Assembly (NCBI GenBank): GCA_015231515.1
Contig: JADGBM010000013.1
Coordinates: 1-43,828 of the forward strand
Direction: 5' to 3'
Length of the DNA: 43,828 nt
From: Desulfobulbaceae bacterium
Lineage (GTDB): Bacteria > Desulfobacterota > Desulfobulbia > Desulfobulbales > VMSU01
The position numbers and the translations under genes are program-made. Below the pieces are notes generated by a model. It was not told where the DNA came from, made no database searches, and saw nothing but the letters and a program-made list of their open reading frames with translations. Positions 36,301-43,828 of this stretch are shown one piece after another. The number at the start of each line of letters is the position of its first letter. Within the stretch, counting starts at the first letter, position 1.

Positions 36301-36900
36301 CTATTCCGTTTCTTCTTTTTGAATGCGGCGCTGCTTCAACGCCAAGCTCTGCTGCTTGAAGTTATAATGAACAAGCTCTTCACGATCCGCATCCATAATT
36401 AACTTCAAATTTACGGAAACACGGTATCTCTGATCAGGCTTAACTTGATCACCCCGACACGCAACACACTCCACAACAGTTCCAAAACAGCAGATAAATA
36501 CATGTTCCGGCTGTAAAAGAAGATAGATTTCTACAATATCATTTTTGCTAAACTCCTTATCGCTCCAAAATGCTAAACCGTTGGCACCAATGCTGACCCG
36601 TTGAAGAACAAGAGTATCTACAAGGCTCGGCTCGTTATCAACTTTTTTTAAGAGCAGATTGAGTTTACCGTCGATATGCTGCAAAAATGCTGCTAAATCC
36701 TCATCCTTATCCCTTAACCTGGCCAAAGAAGATTGCGCCCCGATGTAGACCTGAACGTCGGCAAGCTCTTCTCTGTTATAAAGTGAAATACCCTCATTAA
36801 AATCAGCCAAAACCTTCTCGAATTTTTCGGTTGAAACACGGCTACACGCAAATGGAATTTTGCCGGTTACACGAACCGCCTGTCGATTATCTATTGTCAT
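36301..36900 (-). CDS. PilZ-like domain protein
   Basis: A 199-residue protein whose N-terminal NRQAVRV fits the RxxxR part of the PilZ c-di-GMP motif and whose middle (VSIGANGLAFWSDKEFSKNDIVEIYLLL) resembles the PilZ barrel. The second motif, usually (D/N)xSxxG, reads SIGANG and so lacks the standard residues. A helical insert lies between the two (about 25-85). It is convergent with ctpA and downstream of motB, which supports a motility-braking or signalling role. c-di-GMP binding cannot be assumed. Confidence 0.6.
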   Translation of the reverse strand: MTIDNRQAVRVTGKIPFACSRVSTEKFEKVLADFNEGISLYNREELADVQVYIGAQSSLARLRDKDEDLAAFLQHIDGKLNLLLKKVDNEPSLVDTLVLQRVSIGANGLAFWSDKEFSKNDIVEIYLLLQPEHVFICCFGTVVECVACRGDQVKPDQRYRVSVNLKLIMDADREELVHYNFKQQSLALKQRRIQKEETE

Positions 36901-36998
36901 AATTAGTGCCCTACCCCGGAAACTCTTCTATAAAAAAAAATCGATTCGCACTCTTGAAATCACCACTTCAGTAACTCAAACCGTTATTGCAGCGGATA

Positions 36999-37748
36999 CT
37001 ATTCAGCGAGAAGCTCTTTGAGCCCCTTAAAAGTAAGGGCGGTTTGAGGAAGTTCTAATTTAAATTCCACGCGCCTATTTTTTGCCCTGCCTTCAGAGGT
37101 ATCATTCCCTGCTAGAGGTTGGCCATCTGCACTTCCCGTTGCGGTCATCCTAAAGTTAGAAATTTTAAATTTATCCTCCCAATATTCGACAACAGCAACA
37201 CTTCGTGCGGCCGAGAGACCCCAGTTAGAACTAAACAACCCACCTTTTCGTAAGGGCACGTTATCCGTGTGCCCATAGACAGTGACTTTGGCTTCAATTT
37301 CTGAAATAACCTTTCCGATTGCGTCTAGAATTGGGAAAAATTGTTTCCGAATGGTTGCCTTACCAAAATCAAAAGCCAAGGAGTCCTTCATCCTCAACAA
37401 GACCGCTCCTTCACCAGCCGCCTCAACCTCTATCAAACCACTGGCCATCTCTTCTGAAACTTCTTCCTCAAGCCGTTTGATTATCTTTACGGCAATTGGA
37501 ATAGAGGGCAGTTCCTGGGAAATAATCTTATCAGAACTCGGACTATCAACAACCTTCACGGTCTTCTGCACACCGAAGGCATTCTTCATCGAACCTTTCA
37601 CCATCTTGTATTTCTGAGCGTCCATGACCGAAAAGGAGAGGAGCAAAACAAAAAAACAAAGCAACAGCGACATCAGATCCGCAAAAGTACACATCCATGC
37701 AGGCGATCCGGCCTTGCATTTTACTTTGGGGCAATCATCATCTGCCAT
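36999..37748 (-). CDS. motB: Flagellar motor stator protein MotB
   Basis: Peptidoglycan-anchored stator subunit. The 249 residues have a single membrane helix near 20-42 with the ion-binding Asp24 in CTFADLMSLLLCFFVLLLSFS, a linker, and a C-terminal OmpA-like domain (about 125-235; VYGHTDNVPL and LSAARSVAVVEYW, ending NRRVEFKL). The Asp that carries protons or sodium is intact. Coupling ion is not determined by sequence here. It follows motA by 102 bases. Confidence 0.95.
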   Translation of the reverse strand: MADDDCPKVKCKAGSPAWMCTFADLMSLLLCFFVLLLSFSVMDAQKYKMVKGSMKNAFGVQKTVKVVDSPSSDKIISQELPSIPIAVKIIKRLEEEVSEEMASGLIEVEAAGEGAVLLRMKDSLAFDFGKATIRKQFFPILDAIGKVISEIEAKVTVYGHTDNVPLRKGGLFSSNWGLSAARSVAVVEYWEDKFKISNFRMTATGSADGQPLAGNDTSEGRAKNRRVEFKLELPQTALTFKGLKELLAE

Positions 37749-37850
37749 ACATACACCATTTGAGGCTCAGCGCAGTCATATACCCGATTTTATCGCGTTT
37801 ATAGGTACCAGAGCTTACGAGGAGTTGTAAAAAAACACCGAAGTGCAGCA

Positions 37851-38606
37851 CTACTGCCCTGCCAGACGATCTTTTGGAGGCAGAAAGGTTTCCAAAAACT
37901 CCTGCATAACCCTGGGATTAATACCCTTCAAAATTCCAAGCACCCCTTCAATTATCAGACGTTTGTTTCTGGCTTCCTGTTCACTGCGCAACGCAAGTTT
38001 ATCGGCGATAGGCAAAAAAACCAGGTTGGCCAGAATAGCCCCATACATGGTTGTTAAAAGGGCGACAGCCATGGCGGGTCCTATCGAAGCCGGATCGCTC
38101 ATATTGCCCAGCATCAAGATCAGACCGATAAGAGTGCCTATCATACCAAAGGCTGGCGCAGCATCACCCATACCGCTGAATACCTTGCGGCCAAGATCAT
38201 GCCGTTCAATGGTCAAACTAACCTCTTTTTTTAAAACCTCTTCAATAAACTCAGCCTCATGCCCGTCAACACAGTACATTATCGCCTTTTTCAAAAAGGC
38301 ATCGTCTATCGGTTGCTGCTCAAGAACAATCAAGCCGTTTTTTCTGGCAATATTAGCCAGGTTAACAACCTCTTTGATAATATCAGATGGATTACTTAAC
38401 GAGGAGAAGAGTGTCTTCATCCCAACTTTTGAAGAATTAATAACATCCTCCATACCAAAACGAATAAAGGCAGTTGAAAGAGTACCACCCAGAACAATCA
38501 GCACTGAAGGAATATTTATAAAGCTCGACAGCGATCCGCCCAGAAATATCGCCGCTAATATTAAAAATGTACCTAACGCCAAGCCTATCGGGGTTGCTAT
38601 ATCCAT
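37851..38606 (-). CDS. motA: Flagellar motor stator protein MotA
   Basis: Transmembrane stator subunit that drives FliG. The 251 residues have four hydrophobic segments (about 4-24, 32-48, 150-170 and 180-200), a cytoplasmic loop, and the family motif region FGMIGTLIGLILML. Its short length and N-terminus (MDIATPIGLALGTFLILAAIF) are closer to PomA-type than to the longer enteric MotA, which raises a sodium motor as a possibility. A 259-codon frame on the opposite strand covers the gene but is an antisense shadow. Confidence 0.93.
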   Translation of the reverse strand: MDIATPIGLALGTFLILAAIFLGGSLSSFINIPSVLIVLGGTLSTAFIRFGMEDVINSSKVGMKTLFSSLSNPSDIIKEVVNLANIARKNGLIVLEQQPIDDAFLKKAIMYCVDGHEAEFIEEVLKKEVSLTIERHDLGRKVFSGMGDAAPAFGMIGTLIGLILMLGNMSDPASIGPAMAVALLTTMYGAILANLVFLPIADKLALRSEQEARNKRLIIEGVLGILKGINPRVMQEFLETFLPPKDRLAGQ

Positions 38607-38618
38607 TAACGTGTCCCT

Positions 38619-39455
38619 TTAATTACTGTTCAACAACTCTTTTACATCAAATTTGAGAGGAAAACTATGCTCGTCTCCGGGATACTCCCCGTCTTTAACT
38701 TCCTGTATAAACACCTGCACGGCCTCTTTTATGGAAGGAGCGAGGCGAGTAAACTGTTTAACAAAACTTGGCGTAAACTTTTCGAACATGCCCAGTAGAT
38801 CATGGGTCACTAATACCTGTCCATCGCAACCCACGCCGGCACCAATGCCTATTGTCGGAATACCTATCTGCTGAGTAATCAACTGCGCCAATGGAGCGGG
38901 AACACATTCCAGAACAATTGCAAAGGCTCCGGCTTGCTCCAAGGCCCGAGCTGCTTCAAGCAGGGCCTTAGCAGAATCGATATCTTTGCCCTGCACTTTA
39001 TAACCACCAAGTTTGCCTGCCGTCTGCGGCGTCAAACCGATATGACCCATTACCGGGATACCAGCCTTATCGATTGCCCGAACAGTCTCACAAACTTCAA
39101 TGCCACCTTCAATTTTAATGGCGTCAGAGCCTGCTTCCTTCATGAAACGGCCAGCATTTTTAATAGCGTCAGGCACTGAGACCTGATACGACATAAACGG
39201 CATATCGCCAACTATCAAGGTATCTGGCGCCCCATTGCGGACAGCCCTTGAATGATGAATCATCTCCTCCATGGTCACAGGAACAGTTGAGTCATATCCA
39301 AGCACCACCATACCGAGAGAATCACCAACCAACAGCATATCCACACCGGCGCCTTCGAGCATCCTGGCGAAACTGGCATCATAAGCAGTCAGCATAGAGA
39401 TACGCTGACCGACAGCTTTCATATTTTTGATATCTGCAACATTTTTTTTGGTCAT
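38619..39455 (-). CDS. panB: 3-methyl-2-oxobutanoate hydroxymethyltransferase
   Basis: First enzyme of pantothenate synthesis. The 278-residue product shows MLTAYDASFARMLEGAGVDM, LVGDSLGMV (metal-binding Asp), GDMPFMSYQ, DAIKIEGG, GHIGLTPQT and GIGAGVGCDGQVLVTHDLLG in the family order. Length is standard. It ends 12 bases before motA, so panB and motA may share a transcript, a linkage I would not predict from function. Confidence 0.97.
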   Translation of the reverse strand: MTKKNVADIKNMKAVGQRISMLTAYDASFARMLEGAGVDMLLVGDSLGMVVLGYDSTVPVTMEEMIHHSRAVRNGAPDTLIVGDMPFMSYQVSVPDAIKNAGRFMKEAGSDAIKIEGGIEVCETVRAIDKAGIPVMGHIGLTPQTAGKLGGYKVQGKDIDSAKALLEAARALEQAGAFAIVLECVPAPLAQLITQQIGIPTIGIGAGVGCDGQVLVTHDLLGMFEKFTPSFVKQFTRLAPSIKEAVQVFIQEVKDGEYPGDEHSFPLKFDVKELLNSN

Positions 39456-39519
39456 GGTTCTCTTTGTATTAGATCGAAAAAGTTGTTTTTAACAGCTTGA
39501 TATAATTACCATAGCAGAA

Positions 39520-39537
39520 TTTTGTGCAGACACAAAA
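39520..39537. promoter_or_regulatory. TTTTGTG-CAGA-CACAAAA palindrome upstream of panB
   Basis: A seven-base perfect inverted repeat with a four-base centre, in the ruvB-panB spacer and about 65-82 bases before the panB ATG. Symmetric size suggests an operator. It could also be a weak hairpin. Confidence 0.35.
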
Positions 39538-39626
39538 AAAAACATGCCGCAAGGTAAAAATATATTTTTTGAGATGTACTGAAAATAAGCGGAGAAACAA
39601 GAAGAAATTAAGAAAGGAACAATGGC

Positions 39627-40664
39627 TTACTCAAAAAGTTTGGGCGCTTGTTGGGGGATGCTGCCGGCATAGGTTCTGCCAAAATGCTCATAAGCGGCGG
39701 GGGTGACCATGCGCCCCCTGGGAGTGCGCATAAGAAAGCCGGACTGAATCAAGAACGGTTCGTAAACATCTTCCAGGGTGTTTTTCTCCTCGCACACAGC
39801 AGTGGCCAGAGTTTCAAGACCAATTGGACCGCCCTGAAATTTGTCAATCATAGTAAGCAGAATACGCCGATCCATATCATCTAGCCCCAGTTCGTCGACA
39901 TTGAGCATCTCAAGGGCTAAACAAGAGACCTTCTTGGTAATTTTACCATCCGCCTTAACTTCGGCAAAGTCACGAACCCGCTTGAGAAGGCGGTTTGCAA
40001 TTCTAGGGGTACCGCGAGAACGCCCCCCCAACTCCTGCGCTCCGCTTTCATCCATCGGAATGCCAAGCATTTTCCCTGACCGCTTAACAATTTCGACTAA
40101 CTCTGTCGATGAATAATAGTCCAGGCGCAGAATAATACCAAAGCGGTCACGTAATGGCGGGGTTAATAAGCCGGTACGAGTTGTTGCCCCCACCAAGGTA
40201 AATCGGGGCAAATCCATTTTAACCGATTTTGCACCGGGGCCCTGGCCTATCACCAGATCGAGCTGGAAATCCTCCATGGCCGGATAAAGAATTTCCTCAA
40301 CAACATGATTGAGACGATGAATTTCATCAATAAACAAAACATCGCCTTCCTGTAGACTTGTAAGAATGGCCGCAAGATCACCTGATTTTTCTATAACCGG
40401 CCCAGAGGTGACCTTAATTTTCGCCCCCATCTCGTTGGCAATAATATAGGCCAGGGTAGTTTTCCCAAGCCCTGGGAACCCATGAAACAAGACATGGTCC
40501 AGCACGTCGTTTCGTGCCAAAGCTGCTTGGATTGAGATCGACAAATTATTTTTCAGGTGATCCTGGCCAATATATTGAGCCAAGTATTGAGGGCGCAGCG
40601 ACACCTCTTCGGCAAGCTCATCTATCACACCCTTTGAAGTGACTATGCGTTCCTCAAAATTCAC
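39627..40664 (-). CDS. ruvB: Holliday junction DNA helicase RuvB
   Basis: AAA+ motor that drives branch migration with RuvA. The 345 residues contain [16 protein letters not shown], Walker [13 protein letters not shown], Walker B FIDEIHRL, sensor I GATTRTG, arginine-finger region LRDRFG and a C-terminal winged helix (GLETLATA..., [25 protein letters not shown]). The GTG start overlaps the ruvA stop in GTGA, so translation is coupled. Confidence 0.98.
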   Translation of the reverse strand: MNFEERIVTSKGVIDELAEEVSLRPQYLAQYIGQDHLKNNLSISIQAALARNDVLDHVLFHGFPGLGKTTLAYIIANEMGAKIKVTSGPVIEKSGDLAAILTSLQEGDVLFIDEIHRLNHVVEEILYPAMEDFQLDLVIGQGPGAKSVKMDLPRFTLVGATTRTGLLTPPLRDRFGIILRLDYYSSTELVEIVKRSGKMLGIPMDESGAQELGGRSRGTPRIANRLLKRVRDFAEVKADGKITKKVSCLALEMLNVDELGLDDMDRRILLTMIDKFQGGPIGLETLATAVCEEKNTLEDVYEPFLIQSGFLMRTPRGRMVTPAAYEHFGRTYAGSIPQQAPKLFE

Positions 40665-41278
40665 GCCAGGGACCTCAATGTCAATCGCAACAACTCTTCA
40701 ATCGGTGGGCTCGGTTCAGCATGTGGAACACTCTTCAAGACATTTCTTAAGGCTTGCCTGGCTTGGGACTGAGGATACCCCAAATTAACCAGTGCAGAAA
40801 TAACGTCACTGGCAACCTGATCGTCAACATCAGAGCCAGCTTGTTCACCATGTGTGGAATCATCAGGATTAACAAAGGCCTGGATTTTATCTTTTAACTC
40901 AAGACACAGCCGTTCTGCCGTCTTCTTACCTATACCAGGCAACTTCGTTAGACGATGTAGATCATCCGTGAGAACAGCGCGAGAAAAATCAGCAGGCGAA
41001 AGCGCCCCGACTATACCCAAAGCAACCTTGGGCCCAACGCCAGAAACCCCCAACAAAACAACAAACAGCTCTTTTTCTTCGCGGCTTATAAAGCCAAAAA
41101 GTTCAATGGCATCCTCGCGCACCTTGGTGTAGATGAAGACAAAAACCTCCCCGCCTATCTCCGGCAAGTGCCGCAGTCCCGATTGGCAAAAAGCAACATC
41201 GTAACCAACGCCACCGCAATCGACAATAATTCGCTCTGGAGTTTTATGTAACAGTGAACCAGTCAGACAGGCGATCAT
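40661..41278 (-). CDS. ruvA: Holliday junction DNA-binding protein RuvA
   Basis: Tetrameric Holliday-junction binder that loads RuvB. The 205 residues open [28 protein letters not shown] (domain I), hold two helix-hairpin-helix motifs ([16 protein letters not shown] and [22 protein letters not shown]), then a flexible linker and the RuvB-binding domain III ([17 protein letters not shown]). Layout is standard for the ruvCAB order. A 112-base gap separates it from ruvC. Confidence 0.97.
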   Translation of the reverse strand: MIACLTGSLLHKTPERIIVDCGGVGYDVAFCQSGLRHLPEIGGEVFVFIYTKVREDAIELFGFISREEKELFVVLLGVSGVGPKVALGIVGALSPADFSRAVLTDDLHRLTKLPGIGKKTAERLCLELKDKIQAFVNPDDSTHGEQAGSDVDDQVASDVISALVNLGYPQSQARQALRNVLKSVPHAEPSPPIEELLRLTLRSLA

Positions 41279-41390
41279 TTAGTACCTTATCAGTAATTTT
41301 CGTGTTTTTTATGGCAAGACTTCAAATAACCAGTTTTAAATTAGCAATTTAGAACCTACTTTTAAGGTACTTATCCAGGCCCGCAGTTTA

Positions 41391-41906
41391 TTATAGTTTA
41401 TCTGGGCTAAGGATACCTCCCAGATGATTGGCCATGCAGATGGCTACAGCCAGTGCGTCCGACGCATCTTCACTAGGAGAAGAGGTTAAGCCAAGGAGAA
41501 CTCTTACCATATGTTGAACCTGTGCCTTGCTTGCCTGGCCATATCCGGCAACAGCCTGCTTGACCTGTTTGGCTGTGAACTCATCAACCAGCAGCTGGTT
41601 CGTCACCAGGGCCATTATTACCGCTCCGCGTGCCTGACCAAGCTTCAACGCCGACTGGGGGTTTTTGGCAAAAAAGATATCCTCAACAGCAGCACATTCA
41701 GGCTTATATTCACTAACCACCAAATGAATACCATCAAAGAGTTCTTTGAGGCGTTGGGGAAACTTATGTGATGCCGTCGACTTCACAACACCACAACAAA
41801 CAAACTGAAATTCAGAGCCGGTAACATCAATAATTCCATAACCGGTTATCCTGGATCCAGGGTCAATGCCGATAATACGAAAAGAGTTCCCAGATGTTCT
41901 TGCCAT
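41391..41906 (-). CDS. ruvC: Crossover junction endodeoxyribonuclease RuvC
   Basis: Resolvase that cuts Holliday junctions. The 171 residues have the acidic catalytic set of RuvC: Asp15 in IIGIDPGSRITGYG, Glu in AAVEDIFFAKNPQSALKLGQARG, and the two Asp in PSEDASDALAVAIC. It starts 11 bases after yebC, whose pairing with ruvC is common. Confidence 0.97.
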   Translation of the reverse strand: MARTSGNSFRIIGIDPGSRITGYGIIDVTGSEFQFVCCGVVKSTASHKFPQRLKELFDGIHLVVSEYKPECAAVEDIFFAKNPQSALKLGQARGAVIMALVTNQLLVDEFTAKQVKQAVAGYGQASKAQVQHMVRVLLGLTSSPSEDASDALAVAICMANHLGGILSPDKL

Positions 41907-41917
41907 TATTGACGGTG

Positions 41918-42664
41918 TTATAATTGTTCCATAATTTCATCTGGAATGTCGAAATTTGAATACACATTTTGCACATCTTCGTTTTCTTCAAGGGTTTCCA
42001 TCATGGTCAAAATGCGCTTAGCGGTTTTCTCGTCGGTAATATCAACAGTATTCTGCGGAATCATCGAAACTGAGGCGTCAAGAAAGGCCACGCCATTTCC
42101 CGCAAGTGACTCGCGTACCGCATCAAAATATTCCGGGGCAGTTATTACCTGGAATTCACTCTCTTCTTCCACAACATCCTCGGCACCAGCATCGAGGGCC
42201 AGATCCATCAACTTGTCTTCTGAAATTGTTTCTTTATCGACCAGAATAAGCCCCTTTTTATCAAACATAAAAGCAACACAACCAGACTCCCCGAGGTTCC
42301 CACCGTTTTTGCTAAAACAGTGTCTCACCTCGGATACGGTGCGGTTTCGATTGTCGGTCATACATTCTACCAGGACAGCAACGCCGCTGGGGCCATACCC
42401 TTCATAGACGATCTCATCGTAAATAGCCCCCTCCAGCTCGCCAGTTCCCTTCTTAATGGCACGCTCAATATTATCCTTGGGCATATTCTCTGTTTTTGCA
42501 CCGGCTATTGCCGTACGAAGCCGTGGATTGCCATCAGGATCACCTCCGCCGGAACGCGCAGCTACGGTTATCTCTTTAATTAACCGGGTAAAAATTTTCC
42601 CACGTTTTGCATCAATTGCACCCTTCTTTCTTTTAATAGTGCTCCATTTTGAATGTCCAGACAC
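41918..42664 (-). CDS. yebC: YebC/PmpR-family transcriptional regulator
   Basis: Widespread protein of the TACO1/YebC family. Some members regulate transcription and others help ribosomes translate proline stretches. The 248 residues begin [25 protein letters not shown] and include [16 protein letters not shown] and [27 protein letters not shown]. The GTG start is preceded by GGGGGG. It lies before ruvC as in many proteobacteria. Confidence 0.96.
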   Translation of the reverse strand: MSGHSKWSTIKRKKGAIDAKRGKIFTRLIKEITVAARSGGGDPDGNPRLRTAIAGAKTENMPKDNIERAIKKGTGELEGAIYDEIVYEGYGPSGVAVLVECMTDNRNRTVSEVRHCFSKNGGNLGESGCVAFMFDKKGLILVDKETISEDKLMDLALDAGAEDVVEEESEFQVITAPEYFDAVRESLAGNGVAFLDASVSMIPQNTVDITDEKTAKRILTMMETLEENEDVQNVYSNFDIPDEIMEQL

Positions 42665-42722
42665 TGTACCCCCCTAAAATCTATTCCTATTAAACTTTAG
42701 CCAACAAGCTGATCCGTAATTT

Positions 42723-43319
42723 TCAGCTTTTGTATCCCATACCCAAAACAAATATCTCCCGGCTTTCCTTCCGTGAACTTTTGGGTTTAACAATTTTTGT
42801 TTTAGCAAAATATTTCCGCACCATATCATAAAACTCTTTAAAATCCTCGCCCTCAAACACCTTGCAATAAAAAGTTCCGCCCTCTGCCAGCATCAACTTG
42901 GCCAAATCAAAGGCCCGCCGGGATAACTCAAGCGATTTTTGCTGATCTGCCCACTTATTTCCCGTTGTACTTGGGGCCATGTCACTCAATACCGACTGAT
43001 ATTTAGTCGCGTACTTGTAAATTTCTGCCACAGTTTCATCTTCCAGGATATCTCCGACAATAAATTCAATGGCTGCTCGTCCCGATTGCTGCATGCGCTT
43101 AGCTTCCTGCAGATCGACCCCAACAACCTTGCCCTGCGGGCCAAGCACCTTTGAGGCATATATTGACCAACTGCCAGGAAAGGCCCCAATATCTAAAACC
43201 CTATCGCCGCGTTTTAAAAACCGAAATTTAAGCTGGGCCTCTTCAAGCTTATAAACACTTCGGGCGGGGTACCCCTCTTTTTGGGCCTTCTTAAAGTAAT
43301 AGTCCTGAACTTGTTTCAC
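42723..43319 (-). CDS. rlmE: 23S rRNA (uridine-2552-2'-O) methyltransferase RlmE
   Basis: Heat-shock-linked methyltransferase (RrmJ/FtsJ) that modifies U2552 in 23S rRNA during 50S assembly. The 198-residue product has YPARSVYKLEEAQ, VLDIGAFPGSWS (SAM site), VLSDMAPSTTG (catalytic Asp), FYCKVFEG (Lys) and SRKESREIFVLG (Glu), the K-D-K-E set. I start at the GTG at 43319 since the family begins (M)KQVQDYYFKKA. A TTG at 43406 would add 29 residues with no family likeness. No strong ribosome site is seen. Confidence 0.92.
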   Translation of the reverse strand: MKQVQDYYFKKAQKEGYPARSVYKLEEAQLKFRFLKRGDRVLDIGAFPGSWSIYASKVLGPQGKVVGVDLQEAKRMQQSGRAAIEFIVGDILEDETVAEIYKYATKYQSVLSDMAPSTTGNKWADQQKSLELSRRAFDLAKLMLAEGGTFYCKVFEGEDFKEFYDMVRKYFAKTKIVKPKSSRKESREIFVLGMGYKS

Positions 43320-43422
43320 ATTGCACAGTTGGTTAATTGTTATTTGATTGGTTTCTCTTCTGCTAATCCCCAGCCCATACCGCTGCGAAAAACATATATA
43401 CCCCAATGCCTGGTTAAAATCA

Positions 43423-43828
43423 TCATTCTTTATCCCAAATCTTCAAGGCCTCAGCATAGACTTTTGATTTAGACAACCCAAGATCAGTGGCAAGCGCCTT
43501 AACAGAATCTTTTAAACTTTTATCAGTTGAATCCTTGTACCAAAGTAACAGTTCATTAAGATCCTGCGTTTCGGGCTGCACGTCAATGGATGAGTTCTCC
43601 TCTATTAAAACAACATACTCACCCTTAACCCGCAGTTGACCTAACCCATCAATTATATTTGAAATTTTTCCTTTGAGGCATTTTTCGTGAATTTTTGTCA
43701 GCTCCTTGCAAATCGCGACATTTCTATCCCCTAACACATCCAGACAGTCTTTTAATGATACAAGCAGGCGATGAGGCGATTCGTAGAAAACTAGCAACGA
43801 TTGAAGCGCTGCCAGGGATTGAAGTTTT
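43423..43828 (-). CDS. rsmI: 16S rRNA (cytidine-1402-2'-O) methyltransferase RsmI, C-terminal part
   Basis: The frame is open to the right edge, so the start is outside the window. The visible 134 residues begin about 11 residues before LLVFYESPHRLL, the RsmI family motif, and continue ICKELTKIHEKCLKGKISN. A C-terminal LKDSVKALATDLGLSKSKVYAEALK helix-turn-helix segment follows, which is typical. It methylates C1402 with RsmH. The end is 103 bases before rlmE. Confidence 0.92.
   Translation of the reverse strand, partial: KLQSLAALQSLLVFYESPHRLLVSLKDCLDVLGDRNVAICKELTKIHEKCLKGKISNIIDGLGQLRVKGEYVVLIEENSSIDVQPETQDLNELLLWYKDSTDKSLKDSVKALATDLGLSKSKVYAEALKIWDKE

Noticed and set aside
37843-38622. 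259-codon plus-strand frame opposite motA
   Set aside because: It is longer than motA but shadows it, and its sequence is low-complexity Ser/Arg/Ile-rich. MotA motifs on the other strand are clear.
41946-42407. 153-codon plus-strand frame opposite yebC
   Set aside because: Antisense shadow of a strongly recognised gene, with Ser-rich low-complexity product.

Overview
The window looks like chromosomal DNA of a motile, anaerobic, Gram-negative member of the Desulfobacterota (old Deltaproteobacteria), most likely near the Desulfobulbales. This is inferred from three things: a complete-looking hook-basal body cluster with two NtrC-type activators and two good sigma-54 promoters, a CooC-family nickel-insertion ATPase, and a generally moderate, AT-leaning composition. 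No rRNA or 16S marker is present, so the genus cannot be fixed from sequence alone.

Layout. Bases 1-655 hold the 3' end of an unidentified plus-strand gene, then a gene-free stretch with a tandem repeat and a large imperfect inverted repeat. Bases 656-12421 are a minus-strand housekeeping block, read right to left: ileS, lspA, fabD, ffh, rpsP, khpA, rimM, trmD, a SPOUT RNA methyltransferase, rplS, rnhB, yraN, pdxA, tmk. A TTGACA-17-TATTGT promoter precedes ffh, and a stem-loop lies between rplS and rnhB. A single plus-strand gene (CooC-like ATPase, 12688-13443) follows an inverted repeat and ends at a strong hairpin shared with flgE.

Bases 13599-31674 are a minus-strand flagellar block: fleQ-like activator, TPR lipoprotein-like or periplasmic protein, two-domain NtrC-type response regulator, then flgB, flgC, fliE, fliF, fliG, fliH, fliI, fliJ, a MotE-like protein, fliK, flgD and flgE. 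Consensus-spaced sigma-54 promoters sit before flgB and before fliK, so the two activators encoded next door are the obvious candidates to drive them. A plus-strand cell-division and peptidoglycan block follows: ftsE, ftsX, an EnvC-like LytM protein with degenerate active site, and a ctpA-type protease.

The right end returns to the minus strand: rsmI (partial), rlmE, yebC, ruvC, ruvA, ruvB, then panB, motA, motB and a PilZ-like protein.

Most of the window is ordinary core genome. The least ordinary parts are a hook protein more than twice the usual size with three degenerate internal repeats, a FliK whose N-terminal region carries a recurring helical motif, an activator with GAFTHA in place of GAFTGA, a long AT-rich hairpin between fliK and flgD, an orphan cooC, and repeat relics at the left end. 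I did not find a convincing entirely new multi-gene system.
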